This document shows, piece after piece, positions 17,121-25,499 of a stretch of 64,000 nt of DNA. The notes below the pieces were generated by a model that had not been told where the DNA came from, ran no database searches, and worked only from the letters and a program-made list of their open reading frames with translations. Location of the stretch: assembly GCF_015645095.1 (NCBI RefSeq), contig NZ_JADOTW010000019.1:1-64000 (forward strand). Reading direction: 5' to 3'. Position 1 is the first letter of the stretch, and every line of letters begins with the position of its first letter. A program made the position numbers and the translations under genes. This stretch comes from Halomonas sp. 328 (GTDB lineage: Bacteria > Pseudomonadota > Gammaproteobacteria > Pseudomonadales > Halomonadaceae).

Positions 17121-19133
17121 TCAGAAGGCCTCCTGGGGCTGTTCGTGAAGGGAGGAGGACGATGCGGTCGGATGCGCCGGCCGACCGGCCTCGATCCGTG
17201 CGACCTCCTCGGCGCCGACGTAATAGTCGATATCGGTAGCGAAGGCGCGCACCAGGAAGGCGACGAAGGCGCCCAGCGCCGAGAGCCCGGCCAGCCACCA
17301 GATATGCCAGACCAGGGCGAAGCCCAGGCCGAAGGCGAACAGCGAGATAATCACCCCGGCACCGGTATTGCGGGGCATATGGATGGGTTGGTAGTCCCGA
17401 GCCTCGGGCAGCGGCGATTCGCCCCGGCGCTTGGCATCCCAGAAGGCGTCGCGCTCGGCGATGACCGGGGTATGGGCGAAGTTGTAGAAGGGCGGGGGCG
17501 AGGTGGTGGCCCACTCCAGGGTACGGCCATCCCAGGGGTCGCCGCTCAGGTCGCGATTCTTCTCCCGGTCGCGCACGCTGACCACCAGCTGGATCACCTG
17601 GCAGACGATGCCGGCGAGGATGATCAGGGACCCCAGGGCGGCGATGATCATCATCGGTTGCCAGTCGGCGTTGGCGTAGTGGTTCATGCGCCGCACGGCG
17701 CCATGGAAGCTCAGCACATAGAGCGGCACGAAGGCCACGTAGAACCCCACCAGCCAGCACCAGAAGGCACGCTTGCCCCAGGTCTCGTCGAGGGTGAAGC
17801 CGGTGGCCTTGGGGAACCAGTAGGCCAGGCCCGCCATGGCACCGAACACCACCCCGCCGATGATCACGTTGTGGAAGTGGGCGATCACGAAGAGGCTGTT
17901 ATGGAGCACGAAGTTGAGCCCCGGCAGGGCCAGCATCACCCCGGTCATGCCGCCGATGGTGAAGGTGACCATGAAGCCGAGGGTCCAGAGCACCGGGGTG
18001 GTGAAGCGCACCCGGCCACGGTACATGGTGAACAGCCAGTTGAAGATCTTCACCCCGGTGGGGATGGCGATCAGCATGGTGGCGATGCCGAAGAAGGCGT
18101 TGACGTTGGCGCCGGCGCCCATGGTGAAGAAGTGGTGCAGCCAGACGATAAAGGAGGCCAGGGTGATGACCACGGTGGCCCATACCAGGGTGGTGTAGCC
18201 GAACAGCCGCTTGCGGGAGAAGGTGGCGATCACCTCGGAGAAGACCCCGAACATCGGCAGGATCAGGATGTACACCTCGGGGTGGCCCCAGGCCCAGATC
18301 AGGTTGACGTACATCATGGCGTTGCCGCCGCCGTCATTGGTGAAGAAGTGCATGCCCAGGTAGCGGTCCAGGGAGAGCAGCGCCACCGTCACGGTGAGGA
18401 TCGGGAAGGCGGCGATGATCAGCACATTGGTGCACAAGGCCGTCCAGGTGAATACCGGCATGCGCATCATCGTCATGCCCGGGGCGCGCATCTTGAGGAT
18501 GGTGACGAAGAAGTTGACCCCGGTGAGCAAGGTGCCCACCCCCGAGATCTGCAACGCCCAGATCCAGTAATCGACCCCCACCCCGGGACTGAACTCGATG
18601 CCTGAGAGGGGCGCGTAGGCCAGCCAGCCGGTGGCGGCGAACTCGCCCAGGGCCAGGGAGACGTTGACCAGCAGGGCACTGACCGCGAACAGCCAGAAGC
18701 TCAGCGAGTTGAGGAAGGGAAAGGCCACGTCGCGGGCGCCGATCTGCAGCGGCACGACGATATTCATCAGGCCGATCACCAGCGGCATGGCGACGAAGAA
18801 GATCATGATCACGCCATGGGCGGTGAAGATCTGGTCATAGTGCTCGGGCGGCAGGTACCCCAGGGCCTCGCCGGCGGCCAGGGCCAGCTGGGCGCGCATC
18901 ATCAGCGCATCGGCGAAGCCGCGCAGCAGCATCACCAGGGCCACCAGGAGATACATCAGGCCGATCTTCTTGTGGTCCACCGAGGTCAACCACTCGTTCC
19001 ACAACCAGCCCCACTTGCGGGCCCGGGTCAGGTAGGCGACCAACGCCAGTCCTGCCAGGGCCATCAGGCCGACCGCCCCCATGATGATCGGCTCGTGATA
19101 GGGAATCGCTTCCAGACTCAGTTTTCCCCACAT
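17121..19133 (-). CDS. cyoB: Cytochrome bo3 ubiquinol oxidase subunit I
   Basis: The 670-residue catalytic subunit of a heme-copper quinol oxidase. Visible ligands include HGVIMIFF (low-spin heme His), W-G-H-P-E-V-Y (CuB His and cross-linked Tyr), WLHHFF (CuB His pair) and HFHN (heme His residues). An N-terminal extra helix and long C-terminal extension are typical of CyoB. It reduces oxygen with ubiquinol and pumps protons. It lies 11 bases after cyoA. Confidence 0.96.
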   Translation of the reverse strand: MWGKLSLEAIPYHEPIIMGAVGLMALAGLALVAYLTRARKWGWLWNEWLTSVDHKKIGLMYLLVALVMLLRGFADALMMRAQLALAAGEALGYLPPEHYDQIFTAHGVIMIFFVAMPLVIGLMNIVVPLQIGARDVAFPFLNSLSFWLFAVSALLVNVSLALGEFAATGWLAYAPLSGIEFSPGVGVDYWIWALQISGVGTLLTGVNFFVTILKMRAPGMTMMRMPVFTWTALCTNVLIIAAFPILTVTVALLSLDRYLGMHFFTNDGGGNAMMYVNLIWAWGHPEVYILILPMFGVFSEVIATFSRKRLFGYTTLVWATVVITLASFIVWLHHFFTMGAGANVNAFFGIATMLIAIPTGVKIFNWLFTMYRGRVRFTTPVLWTLGFMVTFTIGGMTGVMLALPGLNFVLHNSLFVIAHFHNVIIGGVVFGAMAGLAYWFPKATGFTLDETWGKRAFWCWLVGFYVAFVPLYVLSFHGAVRRMNHYANADWQPMMIIAALGSLIILAGIVCQVIQLVVSVRDREKNRDLSGDPWDGRTLEWATTSPPPFYNFAHTPVIAERDAFWDAKRRGESPLPEARDYQPIHMPRNTGAGVIISLFAFGLGFALVWHIWWLAGLSALGAFVAFLVRAFATDIDYYVGAEEVARIEAGRPAHPTASSSSLHEQPQEAF

Positions 19134-19144
19134 GGGGTGCCCTC

Positions 19145-20014
19145 CTAGCCTTCCGGCGCCGTGTGATGGGGTTCACCGCCCTGGTAACGGGCGAGAATGT
19201 AGTCATAGAGTTCGCCGTCCACCGCGCCGAAGTACTCGACCGGATGGGCCCGGGTCGGCTCGGCCAGCTCCTCGAAGGCCTCGGCATCGAGGGACGCCTC
19301 CGCCGCCTGACGCGCCGCGATCCAGTCGGCGAAGGCCTCCCGATCGGAGGCATGGGCGTCGAAGACCATGTCGGAGTAGCCGACCCCGCTGTAGTTGGTG
19401 GACTTGCCCGCATAGACGCCGGCCTCGTCGGCGATCAGGTAGAGGTCGTTGTCCATGCCGGTCATGGCATAGATCTGGCTACCCAGTTGGGGAATGAAGA
19501 GGGCGTTCATCACCGAGGCCGAGGTGACCCGGAAGTGCACCGGCACACCCACCGGCAGGGCGACCTCGTTGACCGCGGCCACCCCCTGCTCGGGGTAGAT
19601 GAACAGCCACTTCCAGTCCATGGCCACCGCCTGGATCTCCAGGGGCGCCTCGTCGGACTCCAGCGGCTGGTGGGGGTCGAGGGAGTGGGAACTCTTCCAG
19701 GTCATCACCCCGAGGATCAGGATGATCACGCAGGGTACCGCCCAGACCACCGCCTCGATGCGGTTGGAGTGGGCCCAGTCGGGCAGGTACCTGGCCAGGG
19801 TATTGGTATGGCGATAGCGCCAGGCGAACCACAGGGTCATGACGATCACCGGGATCACCACGATCAGCATCAGCCCGGTGGAGGTCAGCAGCAGCGACTT
19901 CTGCTCGGCACCGATCTGCCCCTTGGGGTCGAGCAGGGCCGAACCGCAGCCGCTCAACAGCAAGGGGGAGACCGGTACCAGGCGCCGCCAGCCGGGACGG
20001 GGACTCAGGGTCAT
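19145..20014 (-). CDS. cyoA: Cytochrome bo3 ubiquinol oxidase subunit II (lipoprotein)
   Basis: A 289-residue subunit II with a lipobox (LLLSGC), two membrane helices and a periplasmic cupredoxin domain. The CuA Cys pair of cytochrome c oxidases is absent, as expected of a quinol oxidase. It is first gene of cyoABCDE. The 246 bases upstream, shared with a divergent GlxA-type regulator, include an AT-rich stretch around 20120-20175 that could carry both promoters. Whether that regulator influences cyo is unknown. Confidence 0.95.
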   Translation of the reverse strand: MTLSPRPGWRRLVPVSPLLLSGCGSALLDPKGQIGAEQKSLLLTSTGLMLIVVIPVIVMTLWFAWRYRHTNTLARYLPDWAHSNRIEAVVWAVPCVIILILGVMTWKSSHSLDPHQPLESDEAPLEIQAVAMDWKWLFIYPEQGVAAVNEVALPVGVPVHFRVTSASVMNALFIPQLGSQIYAMTGMDNDLYLIADEAGVYAGKSTNYSGVGYSDMVFDAHASDREAFADWIAARQAAEASLDAEAFEELAEPTRAHPVEYFGAVDGELYDYILARYQGGEPHHTAPEG

Positions 20015-20260
20015 AGCGAGACTCTCGTTGGCAGGGGGGACGGCCGCACTGGCGGGGGCCAGGGGCCGGCCGGGCGGAACCCTGCCGGTCGCGGTCTCGA
20101 CAGCGCGGCACGATGGCGTGCTATTTAGTTAGCCAACGAAAAATATTCCTGCAAAACATAAGACGAAAGTGGCATTTTGACGCAGACCCTCGGCAGCCGG
20201 GTTTGCCGGTGCGATCCCCGGGCTCCCATAATGGGGCCCCCGAGCCGACGACGACGCCCG

Positions 20261-21244
20261 ATGCGACTCCACTACGCCGGCCCCGAGCCGGAACCCATCG
20301 GTATCCTGCTGCTGCCGCGCTTCGCCATGGTGGCGCTCTTCTCCGCCATCGAGCCGCTGCGGATCGCCAACCGCATGGCGGGCCGCGAGCTGTTCCGCTG
20401 GCACCTGATCGGCCTGGACGGTGCCCCGGTGACGGCCAGCAACGGCATGTCCCTGGGGGTCGAGCTGGCCCTGGCGCAGGCCCCGGACTTCCCCAGCCTG
20501 GCGGTCTGCGCCAGCTTCGCCCCCGAGGCGGCCCTGACCCCGGCCCTGCTGGGCTGGCTGCGCGAGCGGGCGGCCCGGGGCTGCGTGCTGGGCGGCATGG
20601 ACACCGGCTGCGTGGCGCTGGCCGCGGCGGGGCTGCTCGATGACCGGACCGTGACCCTGCACTGGGAGAGCCTGCCCGACTTCCGCCGCCGCTTCCCGCG
20701 GGTCGACGCCGTGGAGTCCCTCTACGAGGTGGATGCCCGAGGCTTCTCCTGTGCCGGCGGCAGCGCCGCCATCGACATGGCCCTGGACCTGGTGCGACGC
20801 CGCCACGGCGAGGCCCTGGCGGCCCGGGTCAACGCCCAGCTGGTGCATGCCCGGGGGCGCCTGCCCGCCAGCCGCCAGCGTCCCGCCGTACCGCCCCACC
20901 TGCCCCTGGAACTGCGCCGTGCCATCGGCCTGATGGAGGCCAACCTGGAGTCGCCCCTGGCCATCGCCGATCTGGCCCGGCGCCTGGCACTCTCCTGGCG
21001 TGGCCTGGAGCGGCTCTTCCTGCGCTACCTGGCGTGTTCGCCCCGGGATCACTACCTGGGGCTGCGCCTGGATCACGCTCATGGCCTGCTGCTGGAGACC
21101 TCCCACCGGGTGCTGGAAATCGCCCAGGCCTGTGGCTTCGCCTCCGCCTCCAGCTTTACCCGCGCCTTTCGCCAGCGCCACGGCCTCACCCCCAGCCAGC
21201 TGCGACGCCAGCAGGATCGGGCCTGGCTATCGAATGGCGCTTAA
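20261..21244 (+). CDS. GlxA-type AraC transcriptional regulator
   Basis: A 327-residue regulator: a DJ-1/PfpI-like N-terminal domain (IGILLLPRFAMVALF, IEPLRIANRMAG, SCAGGSAAIDMAL) and a C-terminal AraC double helix-turn-helix ending GFASASSFTRAFRQRHG. The start at 20261 is chosen because it aligns with paralogues (MRLxYAGPxPE) though no strong ribosome site is visible; upstream ATGs exist at 20231 and 20177. Its neighbour downstream on the same strand is a gamma-butyrobetaine-hydroxylase-like oxygenase, and five copies of a degenerate repeat lie between them. The ligand is probably a quaternary amine. Confidence 0.8.
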   Translation: MRLHYAGPEPEPIGILLLPRFAMVALFSAIEPLRIANRMAGRELFRWHLIGLDGAPVTASNGMSLGVELALAQAPDFPSLAVCASFAPEAALTPALLGWLRERAARGCVLGGMDTGCVALAAAGLLDDRTVTLHWESLPDFRRRFPRVDAVESLYEVDARGFSCAGGSAAIDMALDLVRRRHGEALAARVNAQLVHARGRLPASRQRPAVPPHLPLELRRAIGLMEANLESPLAIADLARRLALSWRGLERLFLRYLACSPRDHYLGLRLDHAHGLLLETSHRVLEIAQACGFASASSFTRAFRQRHGLTPSQLRRQQDRAWLSNGA

Positions 21245-21363
21245 GCCGGGCTGTCGAATGGTGCCTGCTTTAGCCGGGGCGTCGAATGGCGCTTACGCCG
21301 GATCCTTGCGTGGTACTAGGCCGGGCTGTCGAATCGTGCATAGTCGGCGTCGAATGGCGCCGC
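21219..21363 (+). repeat. Five degenerate copies of a ~23-base direct repeat
   Basis: The unit is approximately GCCGGGCTGTCGAATGGCGC. Its core TCGAATGG(C/T)GC starts at 21230, 21254, 21282, 21329 (as TCGAATCGTGC) and 21350. The first copy overlaps the last codons of the GlxA-type regulator; the rest fill the gap to the 2OG oxygenase gene. Spacings of 24, 28, 47 and 21 bases are roughly helical-turn multiples. It may be an operator array or a local slippage product. Confidence 0.8.
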
Positions 21364-21422
21364 TTTTCCTCGGCGGGCAATCGGCAAGCTAGGACCTTCC
21401 ATCCCCCCCCGGAGAGGTCCTT

Positions 21423-22664
21423 ATGAATTCGCTCTCGTCCCCGACGCTGCCGCTTACCCCGGACTACGACGCCTGGCCCATCGAGGCCGAGATCCGCTCC
21501 GTCACCCACGACGCCCGGGTGGTGACCCTGGGCTGGAGCGACGGTCGCGTGAGCCGCTACCACGGCATCTGGCTGCGCGAGAACGCGGCCGACGAGAGCA
21601 CCGTCAATCCCGCCACCCGGGAGCGTATCCTCGACCTCTCCACCCTGCCCGCCTGGCCGGAGATCGGCGCCGCCGAGGTGGGCGCCGCCGGCGCCCTCTG
21701 CGTCACCTTCGCCCCCGAGGCGCGCGTGCTGCGCTTTCACCCCGGCTGGCTGCGCGCCCACGACTACGACAACGGCGCCACCCAGGAGGCCCCCCTGGTG
21801 CCGGTAACGACCTGGCTGGGCGGCCCCGGGGCCAGCCCCGACAGCCTCGACGCCAGCGGCCTGCTCGACGCCGAGCCGGCCGGCGAGGCCGAGGAGGCGA
21901 TCCTCGCCCCGGCCCTGGAGAGCGTGCTCGGCAAGGGGCTGGTGCGCCTGCGCGGCCTGCCCACCACGCCGGGCTCCCTGGCCGAGATCGCCGCGCGCAT
22001 CGGCCCGCTGCGGGCCACCAACTTCGGCACCCTCTTCGACGTGCGCGCCAAGCCCGACCCGGACTCCAATGCCTATACCTCCATCGCTCTGCCGCCCCAT
22101 GTGGACCTGCCCACCCGGGAGTACCAGCCGGGGCTGCAGCTGCTGCACTGCCTGGAGAACGACGTGGCGGGGGGCCAGGCGGTGATGCTCGACGGCTTCG
22201 CCGTGGCCGAGGCGCTGCGCGACCGACATCCCGAGGCCTTCGCCACCCTGACCCGCCAGCGCTGGTGCTTCGCCAATACCGCCCGCACCACCGATCATGT
22301 CTGGCATGCCCCCATGATCGGCCTGGACGAGCGCGGCGAACTGCAGGAGGTGCGTATCGCCGACTTCCTGCGCGGCCCGCTGCAGGCCCCCTTCGAGGCG
22401 GTGGAGTCCGCCTATGAGGCACTGATGGCGCTGCAGGCCCTGCTCCATGAGCCGCAGTTCGCCCTGCGCTTCGACTATGCCCCGGGGGACCTGGTGATCT
22501 TCGACAACCGCCGGCTGCTGCATGCCCGGGACGCCTTCGCCGGGGGCGGCGGCCGGCGCTGGCTGCAGGGCTGCTACCTGGAGCGGGACGAAGTGCGCTC
22601 CCGCTACCGGATGATCCAGCGCGCCCGGCGCCGCCGGCGGCTCGATCCGGAACACAACGGCTAA
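21423..22664 (+). CDS. Gamma-butyrobetaine dioxygenase-like Fe(II)/2-oxoglutarate oxygenase
   Basis: A 413-residue protein with an N-terminal DUF971-like domain (about 20-110) and a TauD/TfdA catalytic domain. The iron triad is H226-x-D228 (PPHVDLPT) and H367 (RRLLHARDAF), with the 2OG-binding Arg in the C-terminal part. The family hydroxylates gamma-butyrobetaine to L-carnitine. In the N-terminal domain the usual WLRDNC-x-C-x2-C zinc motif is replaced by WLRENAADEST, with no Cys. A GGAGAGG site precedes the ATG. It lies after a GlxA-type regulator and repeat array. Its product would feed the carnitine operon 10 kb away. Confidence 0.82.
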   Translation: MNSLSSPTLPLTPDYDAWPIEAEIRSVTHDARVVTLGWSDGRVSRYHGIWLRENAADESTVNPATRERILDLSTLPAWPEIGAAEVGAAGALCVTFAPEARVLRFHPGWLRAHDYDNGATQEAPLVPVTTWLGGPGASPDSLDASGLLDAEPAGEAEEAILAPALESVLGKGLVRLRGLPTTPGSLAEIAARIGPLRATNFGTLFDVRAKPDPDSNAYTSIALPPHVDLPTREYQPGLQLLHCLENDVAGGQAVMLDGFAVAEALRDRHPEAFATLTRQRWCFANTARTTDHVWHAPMIGLDERGELQEVRIADFLRGPLQAPFEAVESAYEALMALQALLHEPQFALRFDYAPGDLVIFDNRRLLHARDAFAGGGGRRWLQGCYLERDEVRSRYRMIQRARRRRRLDPEHNG

Positions 22665-23680
22665 CGCGGGGGATCCAGCGAGCCCCGCTCGGCGGTGGTG
22701 CTCGGAGCCTCGTTGAAGCGTTGCCGATAGGCCCGCGAGAAGTGCGCCGGCTGGGTAAAGCCGGCGGCCAGGGCCGCCTCGGTGACCCGGCAGCGGCTAT
22801 CGGCGAGGATGCGCCGCGCCTGGTCGAGGCGCAGGCCCAGATAGCACTGCTTGGGGCTCTCGCCGAAGTGGGCCATGAACAGCCGCGTCAGCTGGCGCTG
22901 GGACTGGCCCACCAGGCGACACACCTCGGGGATCGGCAGCGCCTGGGCCAGGTTGGCCTCCATCACCGCCAGGGCCCGCACCACGCTGCGCGGCAGCTCT
23001 TCGTAGAGATGACGCTGCGCCAGGGAGGCCTCGCCCCGGGCCCGCTGGTGGACCAGCTGGCGCCCCACCGCATTGGCCAGGGCCGGCCCGTAGGCCCGCT
23101 CGATCCAGTCCAGCATCATGTCGATGCTGGCCGAGCCCCCGGAGCCGGTCAGGCGCTCGCTACCGAACTCGTAGCGGGCCTGGCTGATGGCCAGGTGAGG
23201 AAACTCCTGGCGAAAGGCCGGCACGCTCTCCCAGTGCAGGGCCACCCGGTGCCCCTCCAGCACCCCCGCCCGGGCGAGGATAAAGGGCGCCGTGTCCAGC
23301 CCCCCCAGCCAGCCACCATGGGCGGCGATGCGCCGCAGTACGGCGCGCTCCGCCGCCCCCACCGTCAGCTCCGCCTCGTAGGAGGAGACCACGATCAGGC
23401 CGGCATCGTCGGCCAGGGTCTCGAGGGGGCCGTCCACGTCGATACGCACCCCGTTGCTGGCCACCACCGCCTGGCCGGTGGCGGAGCGCAGCCGCCAGGC
23501 GAAGAGGTCGCGCCCGAAGCGATTGGCCACCCGCAGCGGCTCCAGCAGGCAGAACAGGGTCAGCATCGAGAACTTGGGCACCAGCCAGACATCCAGGGTG
23601 TGCTCGGCCTCCTCGGGGGTCAGCAGGGGCGGCGAGTCGGGACGCGGATAGGGCCATTCGTCGGGATAGGGTTCCATCAT
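22661..23680 (-). CDS. GlxA-type AraC regulator, divergent from the oxygenase/AruI/AruH operon
   Basis: A 339-residue regulator with an N-terminal DJ-1/PfpI-like domain (VWLVPKFSMLTLF, LEPLRVANRFG, GWLGGLDTAPF) and a C-terminal AraC DNA-binding domain (VCRLVGQSQRQLTRLF, AALAAGFTQPAHFSRAY). It is less like the other three GlxA paralogues in this window. Tandem ATGs at 23680 and 23677 are the likely start; an upstream in-frame start at 23752 would add a hydrophobic stretch and is disfavoured. It shares a 113-base intergenic region with the operon beginning at 23794, which contains a 21-base tandem direct repeat, so it is the likely regulator of that operon. Confidence 0.82.
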   Translation of the reverse strand: MMEPYPDEWPYPRPDSPPLLTPEEAEHTLDVWLVPKFSMLTLFCLLEPLRVANRFGRDLFAWRLRSATGQAVVASNGVRIDVDGPLETLADDAGLIVVSSYEAELTVGAAERAVLRRIAAHGGWLGGLDTAPFILARAGVLEGHRVALHWESVPAFRQEFPHLAISQARYEFGSERLTGSGGSASIDMMLDWIERAYGPALANAVGRQLVHQRARGEASLAQRHLYEELPRSVVRALAVMEANLAQALPIPEVCRLVGQSQRQLTRLFMAHFGESPKQCYLGLRLDQARRILADSRCRVTEAALAAGFTQPAHFSRAYRQRFNEAPSTTAERGSLDPPR

Positions 23681-23721
23681 GGCCAATAAGTTCAAGGATA
23701 TGGCCAATTTAATCAAGTCCA
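23680..23721 (+). promoter_or_regulatory. Tandem 21-base direct repeat, candidate operator in divergent promoter
   Basis: Two abutting 21-base units begin at 23680 and 23701 and agree at 14 of 21 positions, sharing TGGCCAAT-N4-TCAAG. A repeat of exactly two helical turns is the usual architecture of AraC-family operators. It sits between the GlxA-type regulator start and the oxygenase operon. Binding is inferred. Confidence 0.6.
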
Positions 23722-23793
23722 GGGGCGAAACCACGGATAAGGTAATAAGCACTCACGCCAATGCCAGTGACCGAATCTTGTGGAGACGCCGTC

Positions 23794-24906
23794 ATGACCC
23801 ACGTCAGGCTCCGGGCCCAGGGCCAACGCCTGGTACTCGACCATCGGGACCAATCGCGGGAGTTCACCGCCCTGTGGCTGCGCGAACGCAGCCCCGATCC
23901 CCAGACCCGGGACCCGCGCACCGGCCAGCGCCTGATCGAGGCCGCCGAGCTGCCCCTGGACCTGCGCCTCGAAGCCGCCGAGGTCAGCGGCGCCGGCCTG
24001 GCACTGCGCTTCAGCGATGGCCACCGCTGCGAGGTGCCGCTGGCGGAGCTGCTCGAGGCGCCCATCGATCCGCCCCGGCGGCTCTGGGACGCCGCCGGCG
24101 CCCCTAGCCCCCGGGCCGACTTCGCCGCCGCCCTGAACGACGACGGCGCCCTGCTGGCGCTGCTGGAGGCACTGCACCGGGACGGCTTCGTGCTGGTCTC
24201 CGGGGTCCCCGCCGAGGAGGATGGCATGCGCCCGCTGATCGACCGCATCGGCCCGCTGCGGCGCACCAACTGGGGCGGCATCGCCGACGTCAAGTCGGTG
24301 GCCGATGCCTACGACCTGACCATGACCCAGCGCGGCCTGGAACCGCACACCGACAACCCCTACCGGGACCCCATCCCCGGCTATATCTGGCTGCACTGCC
24401 TGAGCAATGCCGCCGAGGGCGGCGACAACACCCTGGTGGACGGCTATATGGCGGCGCGCCGGCTGCGCGAGCGCGACCCCGTGGCCTTCGACTGCCTGAC
24501 CCGGGTGCGCCCGGGCTTCCGCTACCGGGACGACACCACCCACCTGGAGAGCGAGGGGCCGCTGATCGAGCTGGATCGCCAGGGCGAGCCGGTGCGGGTG
24601 CGCTACTCCAACCGCACCGAACGGGTGCCGGCCCTGGCCCCCGAGACGCTGGACACCTACTACGCCGCCCGCCGCGCCTTCTATGAGCTGATCACCGGCG
24701 ACGAGCTGACCCTGCACCTCAAGCTGGCGCCGGGACAGATGCTGATCATGGACAACTATCGGCTGTTCCACGGCCGGCGCGCCTATCAGCTGGCCGGCGG
24801 CGTGCGCCACCTGCGCCAGGGCTACGTGGATCGCGACAGCACCGCCAGCCGCCGCCGGGTATTGCGCCGCCAGGCCGAGCCCCTTGCCCAAGGAGAGCCC
24901 GCATGA
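23794..24906 (+). CDS. TauD-type Fe(II)/2-oxoglutarate oxygenase related to gamma-butyrobetaine hydroxylase and TmpA
   Basis: A 370-residue oxygenase, shorter than the paralogue at 21423. The iron triad is H185-T-D187 (EPHTDNP) and H326 (RLFHGRRAY). Its N-terminal DUF971-like domain reads WLRERSPDPQ and lacks the zinc cysteines of characterised gamma-butyrobetaine hydroxylases. The start at 23794 has a GGAGA site 8 bases upstream. Its stop overlaps the ATG of an HD-domain gene, the same pairing as TmpA/TmpB, in which a 2OG oxygenase hydroxylates a trimethylammonium phosphonate for the HD oxygenase. Here the next genes are a 2-oxoacid decarboxylase and a transaminase, so the substrate may instead be a cationic carboxylate. 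Confidence 0.8.
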   Translation: MTHVRLRAQGQRLVLDHRDQSREFTALWLRERSPDPQTRDPRTGQRLIEAAELPLDLRLEAAEVSGAGLALRFSDGHRCEVPLAELLEAPIDPPRRLWDAAGAPSPRADFAAALNDDGALLALLEALHRDGFVLVSGVPAEEDGMRPLIDRIGPLRRTNWGGIADVKSVADAYDLTMTQRGLEPHTDNPYRDPIPGYIWLHCLSNAAEGGDNTLVDGYMAARRLRERDPVAFDCLTRVRPGFRYRDDTTHLESEGPLIELDRQGEPVRVRYSNRTERVPALAPETLDTYYAARRAFYELITGDELTLHLKLAPGQMLIMDNYRLFHGRRAYQLAGGVRHLRQGYVDRDSTASRRRVLRRQAEPLAQGEPA

Positions 24907-25499
24907 CCCAGGCCCGTTTCCGCCACTTCGGCGAGGCCCAGCGCGACGACTGGGCGCTGATCGATGCCCGTTTCCGCGACTATGTGGCCGATGCGCCGCG
25001 CCGGGTGCTGGCCCACCTGAACAACCTGGCCGGGGACACCCACGGCTACCCGGTGGACCGCTACGAGCACTGCCTGCAGACCGCCACCCGGGCGCTGCGC
25101 GACGGCGCCGACGAGGAGATGGTGGTCTGCGCCCTGCTCCACGATATCGGCGATGACCTGGCCCCGGCCAACCACGCCGAGATCGCCGCGGCCATCCTCG
25201 AGCCCTTTATCGACCCGCTCAATGCCTGGATGATTCGTCACCACGAGCTCTTCCAGGGCTACCACTATCGCCACTACTTCGGCCTCGATCGCCACGCCCG
25301 GGAGGCCTACCGGGATCACCCCGCCTATGCGCGCACCGTGCGCTTCTGCGACGACTGGGACCAGACCAGCTTCGATCCCGACTACGACACCCTGCCGCTG
25401 AGCCACTTCCTGCCCATGGTGGAGCGGGTCCTGGGGCGCCCGCCCTTCGGTGGCCTGCCCGACCCGGTATCCCCGGTCGACGAGGAGACCCCGCGATGA
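24903..25499 (+). CDS. HD-domain protein, putative diiron oxygenase or hydrolase
   Basis: A 198-residue protein with the HD-fold metal ligands H56, H80-D81, H91, H113 or H114, and D150 or D151. Six ligands of this spacing fit the diiron HD oxygenases (PhnZ, TmpB, MIOX) as well as some phosphohydrolases. In PhnZ a Tyr/Glu dyad precedes the first His by 10 and 7 residues; here those positions are T46 and Y49, so the substrate or chemistry may differ. It overlaps the 2OG oxygenase stop and the AruI-like start by 4 bases each, so it belongs to the same pathway. A characteristic late segment is DDWDQTSFDPDYDTLPLSHF. Confidence 0.7.
   Translation: MTQARFRHFGEAQRDDWALIDARFRDYVADAPRRVLAHLNNLAGDTHGYPVDRYEHCLQTATRALRDGADEEMVVCALLHDIGDDLAPANHAEIAAAILEPFIDPLNAWMIRHHELFQGYHYRHYFGLDRHAREAYRDHPAYARTVRFCDDWDQTSFDPDYDTLPLSHFLPMVERVLGRPPFGGLPDPVSPVDEETPR

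Noticed and set aside
22661-23752. Upstream start (23752) for the GlxA-type regulator
   Set aside because: It would add a hydrophobic N-terminal stretch not seen in the paralogues and would bury the tandem repeat in coding sequence.
23761-24906. Upstream start (23761) for the second 2OG oxygenase
   Set aside because: The ATG at 23794 has a good GGAGA site at proper spacing; the upstream ATG has none.
24903-25499. Direct naming of the HD protein as TmpB or PhnZ
   Set aside because: The diiron-type ligand pattern fits, but the Tyr/Glu dyad of PhnZ is not conserved and the operon context (AruI, AruH) differs from phosphonate clusters.
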